64,000 bases of DNA. It comes from Actinopolymorpha pittospori. Lineage in GTDB: Bacteria > Actinomycetota > Actinomycetes > Propionibacteriales > Actinopolymorphaceae. Below, in pieces: positions 8,735 to 16,440 of this stretch. Position 1 is the first letter of the stretch. Each line of letters opens with the position of its first letter. The notes under the pieces were generated by a model. It saw only the letters and a program-made list of their open reading frames with translations, was not told the DNA's origin and did no database searches. Position numbers and translations under genes: made by a program. Location: positions 2,232,001 to 2,296,000 of the forward strand of contig NZ_JADBEM010000001.1 in assembly GCF_014873875.1 (NCBI RefSeq), written 5' to 3'.

Positions 8735-8866
8735 TGTGGTGACTCCTCGTTCAAGCGTGCCCGCAGGGGTGGCGCAGGCGTCCGGCTCCACCATAGAGCG
8801 ATAACGCCTCCTCTGGATCTGACTGGACAGGTGCCGCGAACGGCTAGAGGGGTGCACGATGGGAGC
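8735..8866. promoter_or_regulatory. Divergent promoter region
   Basis: 132 bp between the leftward dehydrogenase and the rightward conserved gene; must carry both promoters. No clear palindrome was seen. Confidence 0.5.
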
Positions 8867-9697
8867 ATGCGGACTTCGGTTGTGCCGCCGTACTGCTGCT
8901 ACCTGCGGGTTTATGAGCCGCTCCCCGCCTTTCCGGCGCGTGAGCGGACGTCGTGGGAGGCAGAGGTATGTGTGCCCGAACACCCGAAAACAGGGTTTTT
9001 GGCAGTGGTCGAGCAGCGTGAGTCGTTGGCGGCGCTGCTGCCCGCGATGCCGCCCGGAGCTGTGTCGGCGGCGCGCCGCGCTTACTCCATGGAGGTGGAG
9101 GGCAACCTCCTGCTGTGTCCGGACGAATCCGCCCTTCGGGTCCGCCAGGCACTTGGTGATCTGATGACGTCGTTGCCTGAGCACGTGCTGCAGGTGCTGC
9201 TGCCCGCGGGTGGGTTGGACCGCGTGGATTTCGGTGCACTGCAGGACGAAGCGTGCCCGCCGGACGCCGAACCGCACATCCTGACGGCGCGCTGGCACGT
9301 TCCGCTGGCTTGGTTCGTCATCTTTAGTGATGAGGACCGCAGTATCGGGATGGATCCCGTGGAGCTCCGGTACCGCACGCCGATGGTGGAGGCGCGCCGC
9401 CGCCTCGGGCGGGCCCACCGGCTGCTGAGCCGGCAACGCCCCGAATGGGAGCTCGAGCCACTCCGGACGCTCGGCCGCTGGATCGAGTCGTTCCACCCCC
9501 ACGGATGGGTGGAACTCGACTATGGCGGCCTGGTTCACCTGATGGATCCGGATACGTTGGCTGCGGATCGTTCCGCCAGCGATGTGACTGCCGCACTCCA
9601 TGCGGTGGCTCAGGGTGACGATGAGGAGGCGATAACGATCTACCACCGACTACGGAAGCGGTGGTGGGAGCTGCGCGTGAAGGAGCGCGCATCGTGA
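8867..9697 (+). CDS. Conserved actinobacterial protein next to bldC, function unknown
   Basis: 276 residues beginning [19 protein letters not shown], which matches from memory the conserved protein usually encoded beside bldC in actinomycetes. ATG 8867 is preceded by GGGAG. The protein is soluble-looking with no signal or membrane segment. It has a Trp/Pro-rich central section ([13 protein letters not shown]), an Arg-rich helix ([17 protein letters not shown]) and an acidic stretch near the C-terminus. No catalytic motif is recognisable. The synteny suggests a housekeeping or developmental role, but nothing in the sequence defines it. Confidence 0.8.
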   Translation: MRTSVVPPYCCYLRVYEPLPAFPARERTSWEAEVCVPEHPKTGFLAVVEQRESLAALLPAMPPGAVSAARRAYSMEVEGNLLLCPDESALRVRQALGDLMTSLPEHVLQVLLPAGGLDRVDFGALQDEACPPDAEPHILTARWHVPLAWFVIFSDEDRSIGMDPVELRYRTPMVEARRRLGRAHRLLSRQRPEWELEPLRTLGRWIESFHPHGWVELDYGGLVHLMDPDTLAADRSASDVTAALHAVAQGDDEEAITIYHRLRKRWWELRVKERAS

Positions 9698-9942
9698 AAC
9701 ACCGGAACAGGTCCGGGAAATTCTGGAAAAACTGGGCGGAACCCCTGGACACGGGTTACGGTGAGTCACGTGAAGAAAGGGGTGGACTAGCACCATTACG
9801 TCACGTGGGGGATAAATGACGTGGCGTGACCAGATATGGGGTGCTTTGTCCGTTTGTTGCTCCTTACTTCGTTGAGGGATTCGATGCACCATGGAGGGTG
9901 CGGGACGGACTACATGTCCGCTTCTCGTGGAGGAGGCCGCTC
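9698..9942 (+). promoter_or_regulatory. bldC upstream region with paired GTCACGTG boxes
   Basis: 245 bp before bldC, distinctly more AT-rich than its surroundings. GTCACGTG occurs at 9765-9772 and again at 9800-9807, 35 bp apart, and a related GACGTGGCGTGACC lies just downstream (9819-9832). These are plausible binding sites for an unidentified regulator. Confidence 0.4.
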
Positions 9943-10161
9943 ATGACGACACGTACGCCGGAGACCGAGTCTCTGCTGACGCCGGCAGAGGTCGCGGCCA
10001 TGTTCCGGGTCGACCCCAAGACAGTGACCCGGTGGGCAAAGGCAGGCAAGCTCAGCTCGATCCGGACACTTGGGGGACACCGGCGTTACCGTGAGTCCGA
10101 GGTGCGCGCGCTGTTGGCGGGGGTCCTCCCCGAACAGCGCGGCGGAGCCGAGAGCCGCTGA
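9943..10161 (+). CDS. bldC: BldC-type MerR-like developmental regulator
   Basis: 72 residues, a stand-alone MerR-type winged helix with no effector domain. TPAEVAAMFRVDPKTVTRWAKAGKLSSIRTLGGHRRYRESEVRALL (residues about 12-58) is nearly the canonical BldC sequence; the family is about 68 residues. GGAGGAGG (9929-9936) fixes ATG 9943. BldC binds direct repeats cooperatively and controls entry into development in Streptomyces; in non-sporulating actinobacteria it is still conserved as a small transcription factor. A long hairpin ends the transcript. Confidence 0.95.
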   Translation: MTTRTPETESLLTPAEVAAMFRVDPKTVTRWAKAGKLSSIRTLGGHRRYRESEVRALLAGVLPEQRGGAESR

Positions 10162-10198
10162 GGGGCGGCTGCAAGGCCTTCGGACGAACTGAACACGC

Positions 10199-10247
10199 GA
10201 CGAACGTGGCGGCTTGACCCAACCGGGGTCAAGCCGCCACATTCGTC
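10199..10247. terminator. 22-bp stem terminator downstream of bldC
   Basis: Arms 10199-10220 and 10226-10247 pair over 22 bp with one mismatch around a 5-base loop. No T-tract. It could also stop leftward transcription of the small frame at 10229-10399. Confidence 0.8.
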
Positions 10248-10399
10248 TCAGGCGCGAGCCCGGATGACCGGGCCCGTCGCTCCCGGGCCGGGGTGTCGAC
10301 CAGTCGTGGTCGGCGCTGACCGGCCCTTTTTGGTCCGGTGTCCCGGGCGCTCTTGCCACGGGCGACACGTTGAGCTTGTGTGAGATCGGCGACATTCAT
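10229..10399 (-). CDS. Possible small basic protein with a six-codon leader
   Basis: A 56-codon frame from ATG 10399 encodes an Arg/Lys-rich peptide (MNVADLTQAQRVARGKSARD at the start). It is preceded by a six-codon mini-frame starting at ATG 10416 that has a strong GGAGG site, and whose TGA overlaps the ATG of the larger frame (ATGA). Such overlap is what translational coupling looks like. GC at third positions is only moderate and the end runs into the terminator hairpin, so this may be chance. No homologue recognised. Confidence 0.25.
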   Translation of the reverse strand: MNVADLTQAQRVARGKSARDTGPKRAGQRRPRLVDTPARERRARSSGLAPETNVAA

Positions 10400-10497
10400 G
10401 CGCCGATCCCGAGCATGACCGCCTCCGGACGACTGTCACGCTCTGTGATCGACTACTGAGGCATTTGCCACGATCCGTCGCTAATAGCCCATTTCGT

Positions 10498-10550
10498 TGT
10501 CAAATCGCTATCGGCGAGCCAGTGTCCATGGCCTCGGAGCGGCATAGTGT
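10498..10550 (+). promoter_or_regulatory. Candidate promoters of the DUF4129-MoxR operon
   Basis: TTGTCA with a 17-base spacer to CAGTGT (about 10497-10525), and a second -10-like TAGTGT at 10545-10550, lie upstream of GTG 10588. No mapped start; inference. Confidence 0.35.
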
Positions 10551-10587
10551 GACCGCCAAGGCGCGCCCGGGGGAGAGAGGGGCGACC

Positions 10588-11508
10588 GTGCGTGAACGCA
10601 GGACGTTGAGCCACTACGGCACGGCGGGCACGGTCGCCATCGTGCTCGGACTGCTGGCCCTGGGGGCCCTGGGCCTGGCCTGGCAGGAGCGGGTTCCCCT
10701 CGACACCGAGCCGGTCTCGGCCGGCACCGTCATCCCGGTGATCGGTGTGCTGGTCGGCCTCGGGCTGGCCCTGTTCCTCTTCGGGATCACCTCGAGGACT
10801 CCGCTCGCCTTCGTACGCCGACGGCAGCGCAGCGGCGGGCTCGGCATGGCCATCACGGGCATCGTGATGTTCGCCGTGGTCCTTGTGCTCCTCGCCTACC
10901 ACCGCCAGATCGGCGACGCACTCAACAGCGGGCCCCCGCCGCAGCCCCTGCCCTCGCTCACTCCCGTCCCGGGCGGAGTGCCGCCGCCCATCCCCGGCGA
11001 CCAGGTGACCACCGGCTCACCGGCCGCCTGGAACTGGCCGATCGCGATCATCGCCGGCTTCGTGATCGGGATGGCGGCCCTCGCCCTGGTGTTCGTGTCC
11101 CGGCGGGCCGTCCCCGAGGAAGGCGTCGGCGTCGAGGAGCCCTCGCTCGCGGAGATGCACGCCGTCGTGGTCGCCGGCCGCGCCGCGCTCGCCGACATCG
11201 ACGAGCCCAGGGCGGCCGTGATCGGTGCCTACACCGCGATGGAACGAGCGCTCGCGGAGACCGGACTCCGACGCTCCCCCTCCGACACGGCGGGCGACCT
11301 GCTCGAGCGAGCCGGGCGAGCCGGCCTGCTCAGCCCGACCGGGGCAGCCGCGGCGAGCGAACTCACCGACCTCTTCCGGCAGGCCCGCTTCAGCCGGCGT
11401 GACGTCGAGTCGACGCTGCGCGACCGGGCGGTCGACGCGCTCGGTCGGCTGGAGGGCGAACTGCGGATGGCGACGATCCTGGATCCGGACGCGGAGGCGC
11501 GGGGGTGA
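10588..11508 (+). CDS. DUF4129-domain membrane protein
   Basis: 306 residues. Two N-terminal membrane segments (about 15-65), a third near 85-110, a proline-rich extracytoplasmic linker, another membrane helix near 150-170, then a C-terminal DUF4129 domain with the typical VIGAYTAMERALAETGL and AGDLLERA segments. GTG 10588 is preceded by GGGAGAGAGG. DUF4129 proteins occur with MoxR and DUF58 proteins, as here, and sometimes with transglutaminases; they are thought to act in envelope or complex maturation. First gene of a five-gene overlapping operon; its stop overlaps the next start (GTGA). Confidence 0.85.
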   Translation: MRERRTLSHYGTAGTVAIVLGLLALGALGLAWQERVPLDTEPVSAGTVIPVIGVLVGLGLALFLFGITSRTPLAFVRRRQRSGGLGMAITGIVMFAVVLVLLAYHRQIGDALNSGPPPQPLPSLTPVPGGVPPPIPGDQVTTGSPAAWNWPIAIIAGFVIGMAALALVFVSRRAVPEEGVGVEEPSLAEMHAVVVAGRAALADIDEPRAAVIGAYTAMERALAETGLRRSPSDTAGDLLERAGRAGLLSPTGAAAASELTDLFRQARFSRRDVESTLRDRAVDALGRLEGELRMATILDPDAEARG

Positions 11509-12086
11509 GCCAACTCCGGCTGCTGCTGTTCATCCTGCTTCTCATCGCCACCGCCACCCAGCGGTTCGCCGGGCTGCTGCTCGGACTGACCGTGCTCGCG
11601 ATCAACGAACTCATCCACCTGCTGCTCCAGCTCCAGGGGCCCGCCCGGGTCCGGCGCCGCCCCCTGTCGTCCTGGCTGAACCGGCTACCGGCGCTGCTCC
11701 GCCGCCGACGCGGCGCGGTGCGCGACGCGCGCTTCCCGACGTACGACCGGATCGCGGCCGACCTCGGCTGGGCGAGGTTCTCGCGACGCGACTTCGACTT
11801 CGGCCTGCGCGAACGGCTGCTCCAGGCCGCGACGGTCCGCCTCGTCGACGGCCACGGCATCGACCTCACCCGCAACCCCGAGGCCGCCCGCCCACTGCTC
11901 GGGGAGGAGGCGTGGCGATTGCTCGCGCCCGGCCAGCGCCCCTCCACCGACCGCTCGGCGCCTGGCCTCACCCTCTCTGAGCTGGACCGACTGGTCACCT
12001 CACTGGAACGGCTGCGATCACCCGCGAGCCGTACCGACCACACGCCGGCCGGGCCCGAGTCCGGCGGAGCGGAAAGGACCTCATGA
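11505..12086 (+). CDS. Membrane-anchored hypothetical protein of the MoxR operon
   Basis: 193 residues. One long or two short hydrophobic helices (about 3-42), then a basic cytoplasmic region (ARVRRRPLSSWLNRLPALLRRRRG) and a soluble C-terminal part. GTG 11505 overlaps the DUF4129 stop by four bases and is preceded by GGAGG. No family recognised; position between DUF4129 and MoxR is the only hint, suggesting a partner in the same envelope complex. Confidence 0.75.
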   Translation: MSQLRLLLFILLLIATATQRFAGLLLGLTVLAINELIHLLLQLQGPARVRRRPLSSWLNRLPALLRRRRGAVRDARFPTYDRIAADLGWARFSRRDFDFGLRERLLQAATVRLVDGHGIDLTRNPEAARPLLGEEAWRLLAPGQRPSTDRSAPGLTLSELDRLVTSLERLRSPASRTDHTPAGPESGGAERTS

Positions 12087-13075
12087 CCGAGACGACGTGG
12101 ACGCCGGAGCGAGCCCAGAAGCGGGCGGTCGCGGTTCTGGACGAGATGGAGCGGGTGATCGTCGGCAAACGCGAACCCCTCACGCTCGTCCTGCTCGGGA
12201 TCCTGGCCGGTGGACACGTACTGCTCGAGGACCTCCCCGGGCTGGGCAAGACGCTGCTCGCGCGGTCGTTCGCCAAGGTGCTCGGCCTGACCTTCACGCG
12301 GGTGCAGTTCACCCCCGACCTGCTGCCCCAGGACCTCACCGGCGCGTCGATCTACCACCAGAAGACGGGCGAGTTCGCCTTCCGTGAGGGGCCGGTCTTC
12401 ACCCAGTTGCTGCTGGCCGACGAGATCAACCGGACCCCACCCAAGACCCAGGCCGCCCTGCTGGAGGCGATGGAGGAACGCCAGGTCTCCGCCGACGGGG
12501 TGACCCGGCCGCTGCCGGTGCCGTTCGTGGTGCTCGCGACGGAGAACCCGATCGAGTACGAAGGCACCTACCCGCTGCCGGAGGCGCAGCTCGACCGGTT
12601 CGTGTTGCGGACCCGGCTCGGCTACCTGACCGCCGAGCTGGAGGCCGACATGGTTCGCCGCCGCCTCGACCGGGGAGGCGCGCCACCGCAGGTCTCGCAG
12701 GTGGTCGACCCGAGCGAGCTGCTCGCCATGTGCGGTGCGCTGGAGCAGGTGGAGGTGCACGACGACGTGCTGCAGTACGTCGTCGCCCTGGTCCGCGCCA
12801 CCCGCGAGCACCCGAAGGCGCAGGTCGGCGCCAGCCCGCGCGGCACCCTGGCGGTGACCCAGCTGGCTCGCGGAGCCGCCGTGCTCGCCGGCCGCGACTA
12901 CGTCACCCCCGAGGACGTGAAGCTGGTGGCCAGGGCCGCGCTCGGGCACCGGCTGGTGTTGCGACCTGAGCTGTGGGTGCGCCGGGTGACCGGCGACGAC
13001 GTGATCGGGGAACTGCTGGCCCAGGTCCCGACGCCCACGACCCGGATCTTCGACCGGACCGGCGCCTCCCGATGA
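12083..13075 (+). CDS. MoxR-family AAA+ ATPase
   Basis: 330 residues. Walker A PGLGKT at 52-57, Walker B LLADEINRTPP with D113/E114, sensor-like VLATENPIEYEGTYPLPEAQLDRF, all typical of the MoxR subfamily (Pfam AAA_3 with the AAA lid). These chaperone-like ATPases assemble or activate partner proteins, often von Willebrand-type DUF58 proteins such as the one encoded next. Starts with ATGA overlap to the preceding gene; cytoplasmic. Confidence 0.95.
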   Translation: MTETTWTPERAQKRAVAVLDEMERVIVGKREPLTLVLLGILAGGHVLLEDLPGLGKTLLARSFAKVLGLTFTRVQFTPDLLPQDLTGASIYHQKTGEFAFREGPVFTQLLLADEINRTPPKTQAALLEAMEERQVSADGVTRPLPVPFVVLATENPIEYEGTYPLPEAQLDRFVLRTRLGYLTAELEADMVRRRLDRGGAPPQVSQVVDPSELLAMCGALEQVEVHDDVLQYVVALVRATREHPKAQVGASPRGTLAVTQLARGAAVLAGRDYVTPEDVKLVARAALGHRLVLRPELWVRRVTGDDVIGELLAQVPTPTTRIFDRTGASR

Positions 13076-14457
13076 GTCCGGCCACCGGCGACCAGCCCCC
13101 GGAACCAGCCTCGGCCGGCGAGCCCAGCTCGTCGGAGCCGGCTCGGCAGCCGACCCTGGCCAGGCAGTCCGGCTGGGTCGGTATGCCGCGGGCCAAGCTC
13201 GAGGTGACCCCCCACTGGCGGTTGAGCCGGATGTGCATCCGGCTGGCGGTCTTCGGTGTCCTCCTGCTCGTGGCGGCGATCGTGTCGGCCCGGGCCGAGC
13301 CGGTCCTGGTGGCGGCGCCCTGCCTGCTCGCCGTCGTCCTCGCCGTACGCCAGCCCCGCCCGGCCACCGTGCGGGTGGAGGCCTCGGTGTCGGAGCTGCG
13401 CAGCTTCGAGGACGACGGGGTGGAGGTCTCCGTCTCGGTCGCCGCCGACACCGAACTCGGGGAGATCGGGCTCGACCTCGCACTTCCCGCGACGTTCGTC
13501 ATCGACGGGGACCAGGCCCGGCGGGCCTTCGCGGTCCGGGCGCTGTCGCACACCTGGACGGTCCGCGCGGAGCGCTGGGGACGCTGGCGGGTCGGCCCGC
13601 TGCACCTGCGGCTGCGTACGCGTGGCTGGGGGCACGTCGGAACGGCCGAGCTCACCCTGTCCGAGCTGACCGTCTTCCCGCCGCCCTCCGCCGCCCGCGA
13701 GGTCGCCGTACCCCCCGCGCTGCTGGCCCGGGTCGGCAGCCACGTCGCCCGCCGGACCGGGCACGGCATCGAGTTCGCCGGAATCCGGTCGTTCGCGCCC
13801 GGTGACGCCGTACGCCGGGTCAACTGGCCGGTCAGTACCCGACGCGGGGAGCTGTACGTCAACGAGTACGCCGCGGAGCGCGCGGCGGACGTGGTCGCGG
13901 TCGTCGACACCACCGTCGACGTCGGACCGTTCGGCCGGTCCAGCCTCGACCTCGGGGTCCGGGGCGCGGCGACCGTGGTGCAGGCCTACCTCCGTTACGC
14001 CGACCGGGTGGGCGTCGTCACCCTCGGCGGCGCCCTGCGCTGGCTGGCGCCCGACGTCGGCGCCCGGCAGTACTACCGGATCGTCGAGACGCTGCTGTCC
14101 TCCCGCCTCGACGACAGGTTCCTCGAACCCGAGCTGGCCTACCTGCCACCGCAGGCCCTGCCTCCGGGCGCCCTGGCGTTCGTCTTCACACCCCTGATCG
14201 ACCCGCGGGCCGTGGAGGCCGTCCGCAACCTGCGCGAGCGGGGCCACCCCGTCGTCGTGGTCGACGTCCTCACCAGCGAACCCGAGCCGGGCCGCGAACG
14301 CGACGCGCAGCTCGCCGTCCGGATCTGGCGGTTGGACCGGGAGGTCCTCCTGCACGGCCTGGAGGAGATGGGGGTGACCGTGCTGCCCTGGGACGAGGAG
14401 TACGGCATCCCGCTGGAACGCGTTCGGCTCGAGCCGCTGCTCGGCGGTGCCCGATGA
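13072..14457 (+). CDS. DUF58-domain protein (MoxR partner)
   Basis: 461 residues. A disordered Pro/Ser/Ala-rich N-terminus (1-40), two membrane helices (about 58-90), an Ig/CARDB-like extracytoplasmic or cytoplasmic beta region, then the DUF58 signature GIEFAGIRSFAPGDAVRRVNW followed by a VWA-like fold (VVAVVDTTVDVG). Starts four bases inside moxR. DUF58 proteins are clients or partners of MoxR ATPases; precise role unknown. Confidence 0.88.
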   Translation: MSPATGDQPPEPASAGEPSSSEPARQPTLARQSGWVGMPRAKLEVTPHWRLSRMCIRLAVFGVLLLVAAIVSARAEPVLVAAPCLLAVVLAVRQPRPATVRVEASVSELRSFEDDGVEVSVSVAADTELGEIGLDLALPATFVIDGDQARRAFAVRALSHTWTVRAERWGRWRVGPLHLRLRTRGWGHVGTAELTLSELTVFPPPSAAREVAVPPALLARVGSHVARRTGHGIEFAGIRSFAPGDAVRRVNWPVSTRRGELYVNEYAAERAADVVAVVDTTVDVGPFGRSSLDLGVRGAATVVQAYLRYADRVGVVTLGGALRWLAPDVGARQYYRIVETLLSSRLDDRFLEPELAYLPPQALPPGALAFVFTPLIDPRAVEAVRNLRERGHPVVVVDVLTSEPEPGRERDAQLAVRIWRLDREVLLHGLEEMGVTVLPWDEEYGIPLERVRLEPLLGGAR

Positions 14458-15023
14458 GGGCGATGAGGGTCGGACCACGGACCGCGGGGCTCTTCGCCGG
14501 CGCGTGCGGTCTCGCCCTGGCCCTGGTGACGATCTGGGTGCTGCCGGCCGACTCGCGGGGCTGGGTGGGGATCCCGGCGACCCTCGCCGTCCTGGTGGGT
14601 CTGCTCGGCCTCGTCGAGCGTGCCCTGGCCGCGCTGGTGCCGGTCGGGCTGGGCCTGGTCGCGCTGGGGGCGATGTTCGCCGCCGACAGCGGCCGACTTC
14701 CGGTGCCGACGGCGGCGCTGATGGGTCTCCTGGGCCTGGCCTATCTGGCGTTCCTGGAGCTGGCGGAGACCCTGATGAACGACACCGGCTGGGAGCGCGG
14801 GGGCGTGGGAACGACTTCCGCGAGCCTCGCCGGCTGGGTGCGTACGCTCACCCCGATCTTCGCCGTGGCCCTGGTGGGTGTGGTGGTCCTGTCGGTGGTC
14901 CTCCTCGAACCACTGCAGCCCGCGGCCGCGCTGGTCGTGACCGCACCGATCCTGCTCGCGGTGGCTGTCGTCCTGGGCCTGGCACACTTCACCCGGCGCC
15001 GGCCGACGGATCCGCCCCGGTAG
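14454..15023 (+). CDS. Polytopic membrane protein, last gene of the MoxR operon
   Basis: 189 residues with about five or six hydrophobic helices spread along the length and a short basic tail. The start overlaps the DUF58 stop by four bases (ATGA). No family recognised. Co-transcription with MoxR/DUF58/DUF4129 is the only functional clue. Confidence 0.75.
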   Translation: MRAMRVGPRTAGLFAGACGLALALVTIWVLPADSRGWVGIPATLAVLVGLLGLVERALAALVPVGLGLVALGAMFAADSGRLPVPTAALMGLLGLAYLAFLELAETLMNDTGWERGGVGTTSASLAGWVRTLTPIFAVALVGVVVLSVVLLEPLQPAAALVVTAPILLAVAVVLGLAHFTRRRPTDPPR

Positions 15024-15059
15024 ACCGGACGTGTGGTGGGAAGACCGCCGCCGCGCCGG

Positions 15060-15581
15060 TCAGCCGGCGGAAGTGGTCGAACTCGCGCCGAGCGTGCTCG
15101 CGCCGTAGCGCTCCTTCTCCCGGGCGAGGTCGAGCCGACGGATGCCCTTGCGGCCCTGGAGTGTCTCCTCGTCGAGCTGGTCGAGGGGCACGAACCACGC
15201 CACCTCGAACTCGATGCCGTCCGGGTCCTGGCCGTACAGGCTCTTGCTGGTGCTGTGGTCACTCGCGCCCGCGAGCGCACCGGCGGCGACGAGGCGGTCC
15301 TGGATCGCCTCCAACTCGGCGAGGGTGTCGACCTCCCACGCGAGGTGGTAGAGCCCGACCGTGGTCCGTCCGGCCTCGCTGGGGCGGGCGTGCTCGCCGA
15401 TCGCGAACAGGCCGAGGTCGTGGTCGTTCCTGGAGCCCGCGGCCTGCAGGAACGCCGCTCCGGTGAAATCTTCCGGGGTCATGTCGACCCGGCGGAAGCC
15501 GAGCACGTCGCCGTAGAAGGCGACGCTGCGCTCGACGTCCCGGACGTACAGGACCGCGTGGTTCAGGCGGGTGATCGGCAT
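15060..15581 (-). CDS. VOC-family dioxygenase/glyoxalase-like protein
   Basis: 173 residues. MPITRLNHAVLYVRDVERS opens the vicinal-oxygen-chelate fold with a metal-ligand His; GLYHLAWEV supplies the second His and DPDGIEFEVAW the C-terminal Glu ligand. This three-ligand set is typical of catechol-2,3-dioxygenase-like or glyoxalase-like enzymes. ATG 15581 is preferred because GGAGG stands six bases before it; an earlier ATG at 15593 lacks one. A perfect 22-bp palindrome overlies its probable -35. The C-terminal 30 residues are not part of the fold. Substrate unknown. Confidence 0.85.
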   Translation of the reverse strand: MPITRLNHAVLYVRDVERSVAFYGDVLGFRRVDMTPEDFTGAAFLQAAGSRNDHDLGLFAIGEHARPSEAGRTTVGLYHLAWEVDTLAELEAIQDRLVAAGALAGASDHSTSKSLYGQDPDGIEFEVAWFVPLDQLDEETLQGRKGIRRLDLAREKERYGASTLGASSTTSAG

Positions 15582-15629
15582 CGGAACCTCCATGGGCCGG
15601 GCGGCCCGTCCGGCCGCGTCCCTACCGGC

Positions 15630-15659
15630 AACGTACCACTCATTTGGTTGAAGCTTCAA
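15630..15659 (-). promoter_or_regulatory. Promoter of the VOC gene
   Basis: On the minus strand TTGAAG (complement 15654-15659) and TACGTT (complement 15630-15635) are separated by 18 bases and would start transcription about 40 bases before ATG 15581. Confidence 0.45.
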
Positions 15660-15664
15660 CCAAA
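15643..15664. promoter_or_regulatory. Perfect 22-bp palindromic operator
   Basis: TTTGGTTGAAG followed directly by its reverse complement CTTCAACCAAA. It covers the -35 of the VOC promoter, the expected place for a repressor. The TTGAA-TTCAA core is like sites of dimeric MarR-type regulators (inference); no such regulator is encoded here. Confidence 0.7.
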
Positions 15665-15722
15665 CGGGGAGGGGTAATCGCCCTGGATCGTGGGGGACTG
15701 CTCGGCCTGGCCGTGGACCGCT

Positions 15723-15728
15723 TAGGGT
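15723..15728 (+). promoter_or_regulatory. -10 of a leaderless HAD-phosphatase mRNA
   Basis: TAGGGT, 7 bases before GTG 15736, with no Shine-Dalgarno site. Confidence 0.45.
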
Positions 15729-15735
15729 GCTCGAC

Positions 15736-16392
15736 GTGGCCTCGACCTACAAACTCGTGATCTTCGACTGCGACGGCGTCCTCGTCGACAGTGAGCCCCT
15801 CGCCCTGCGGGTCGACGTGGAGCTCTTCGCCGAGCTCGGCTGGCCGCTGTCCGCGGAGGAGATCGCCCGGCGCTTCGTCGGCCGTACGACGGAGTACATG
15901 ATGGGCGAGCTCGCGGCCCACATCGGTCGTGCGATCCCGCCCGAGACCGACGCGAAGTTCGCGGCCCGCTACCGCGAGGTGCTCGCCGCCGAACTCCGTC
16001 CCGTCGACGGCATCGGCGAGGCGCTCGACCGGATCGCCGGGCTGACCTGCGTCGCCTCCAGCGGCAGTCACGACAAGATGCGCTTCACTCTCGGGCTCAC
16101 CGGCCTCTACGAGCGCTTCGAGGGCCGCATCTTCAGCGCCAGCGAGGTCGCCCACGGCAAGCCCGCGCCCGACCTCTTCCTGCATGCCGCCGCGACGCTC
16201 GGCGTCGAACCGCGCGAGTGCGCGGTGGTCGAGGACAGCGAGTACGGCGTTCTCGCGGCTCGTGCGGCCGGAATGACGGTCTTCGGCTACGTCGGGGGCG
16301 ACCTGATCCCCGCCGAGCGGCTCGAAGGCCCCGGCACCACGCTTTTCGCCGACATGCGGGACCTGCCCCGCCTGCTCGGCGAGGACTCCTAG
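15736..16392 (+). CDS. HAD-superfamily phosphatase (beta-phosphoglucomutase-like)
   Basis: 218 residues. Motif I FDCDGVLVDSEP (nucleophile and acid Asp), motif II ASSGS, motif III lysine in HGKPAPD, motif IV VVEDSEYG: all catalytic residues of HAD subfamily IA with a helical cap. Such enzymes dephosphorylate or isomerise sugar phosphates and similar metabolites. GTG 15736 is chosen over GTG 15727 because the protein begins there in homologues and the -10 sits correctly. Ends before a convergent TetR gene with a hairpin between. Confidence 0.9.
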   Translation: MASTYKLVIFDCDGVLVDSEPLALRVDVELFAELGWPLSAEEIARRFVGRTTEYMMGELAAHIGRAIPPETDAKFAARYREVLAAELRPVDGIGEALDRIAGLTCVASSGSHDKMRFTLGLTGLYERFEGRIFSASEVAHGKPAPDLFLHAAATLGVEPRECAVVEDSEYGVLAARAAGMTVFGYVGGDLIPAERLEGPGTTLFADMRDLPRLLGEDS

Positions 16393-16399
16393 GGCACAC

Positions 16400-16429
16400 G
16401 CCCGGACGTCGCGGCGCCCGCGTCCGGGC
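16400..16429. terminator. Hairpin between convergent genes
   Basis: GCCCGGACG (16400-16408) pairs with CGTCCGGGC (16421-16429), 12-base loop. Confidence 0.6.
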
Positions 16430-16440
16430 CGGCTCGCGTC

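Noticed and set aside
8090..8866. Upstream extension of the conserved gene next to bldC
   Set aside because: It lies antisense to the amino-acid dehydrogenase and has shadow-like composition; ATG 8867 with GGGAG is the start.
9738..9757. GGAAC...GTT as an ECF-type promoter before bldC
   Set aside because: The 12-base spacer is too short for an ECF promoter (about 16-18).
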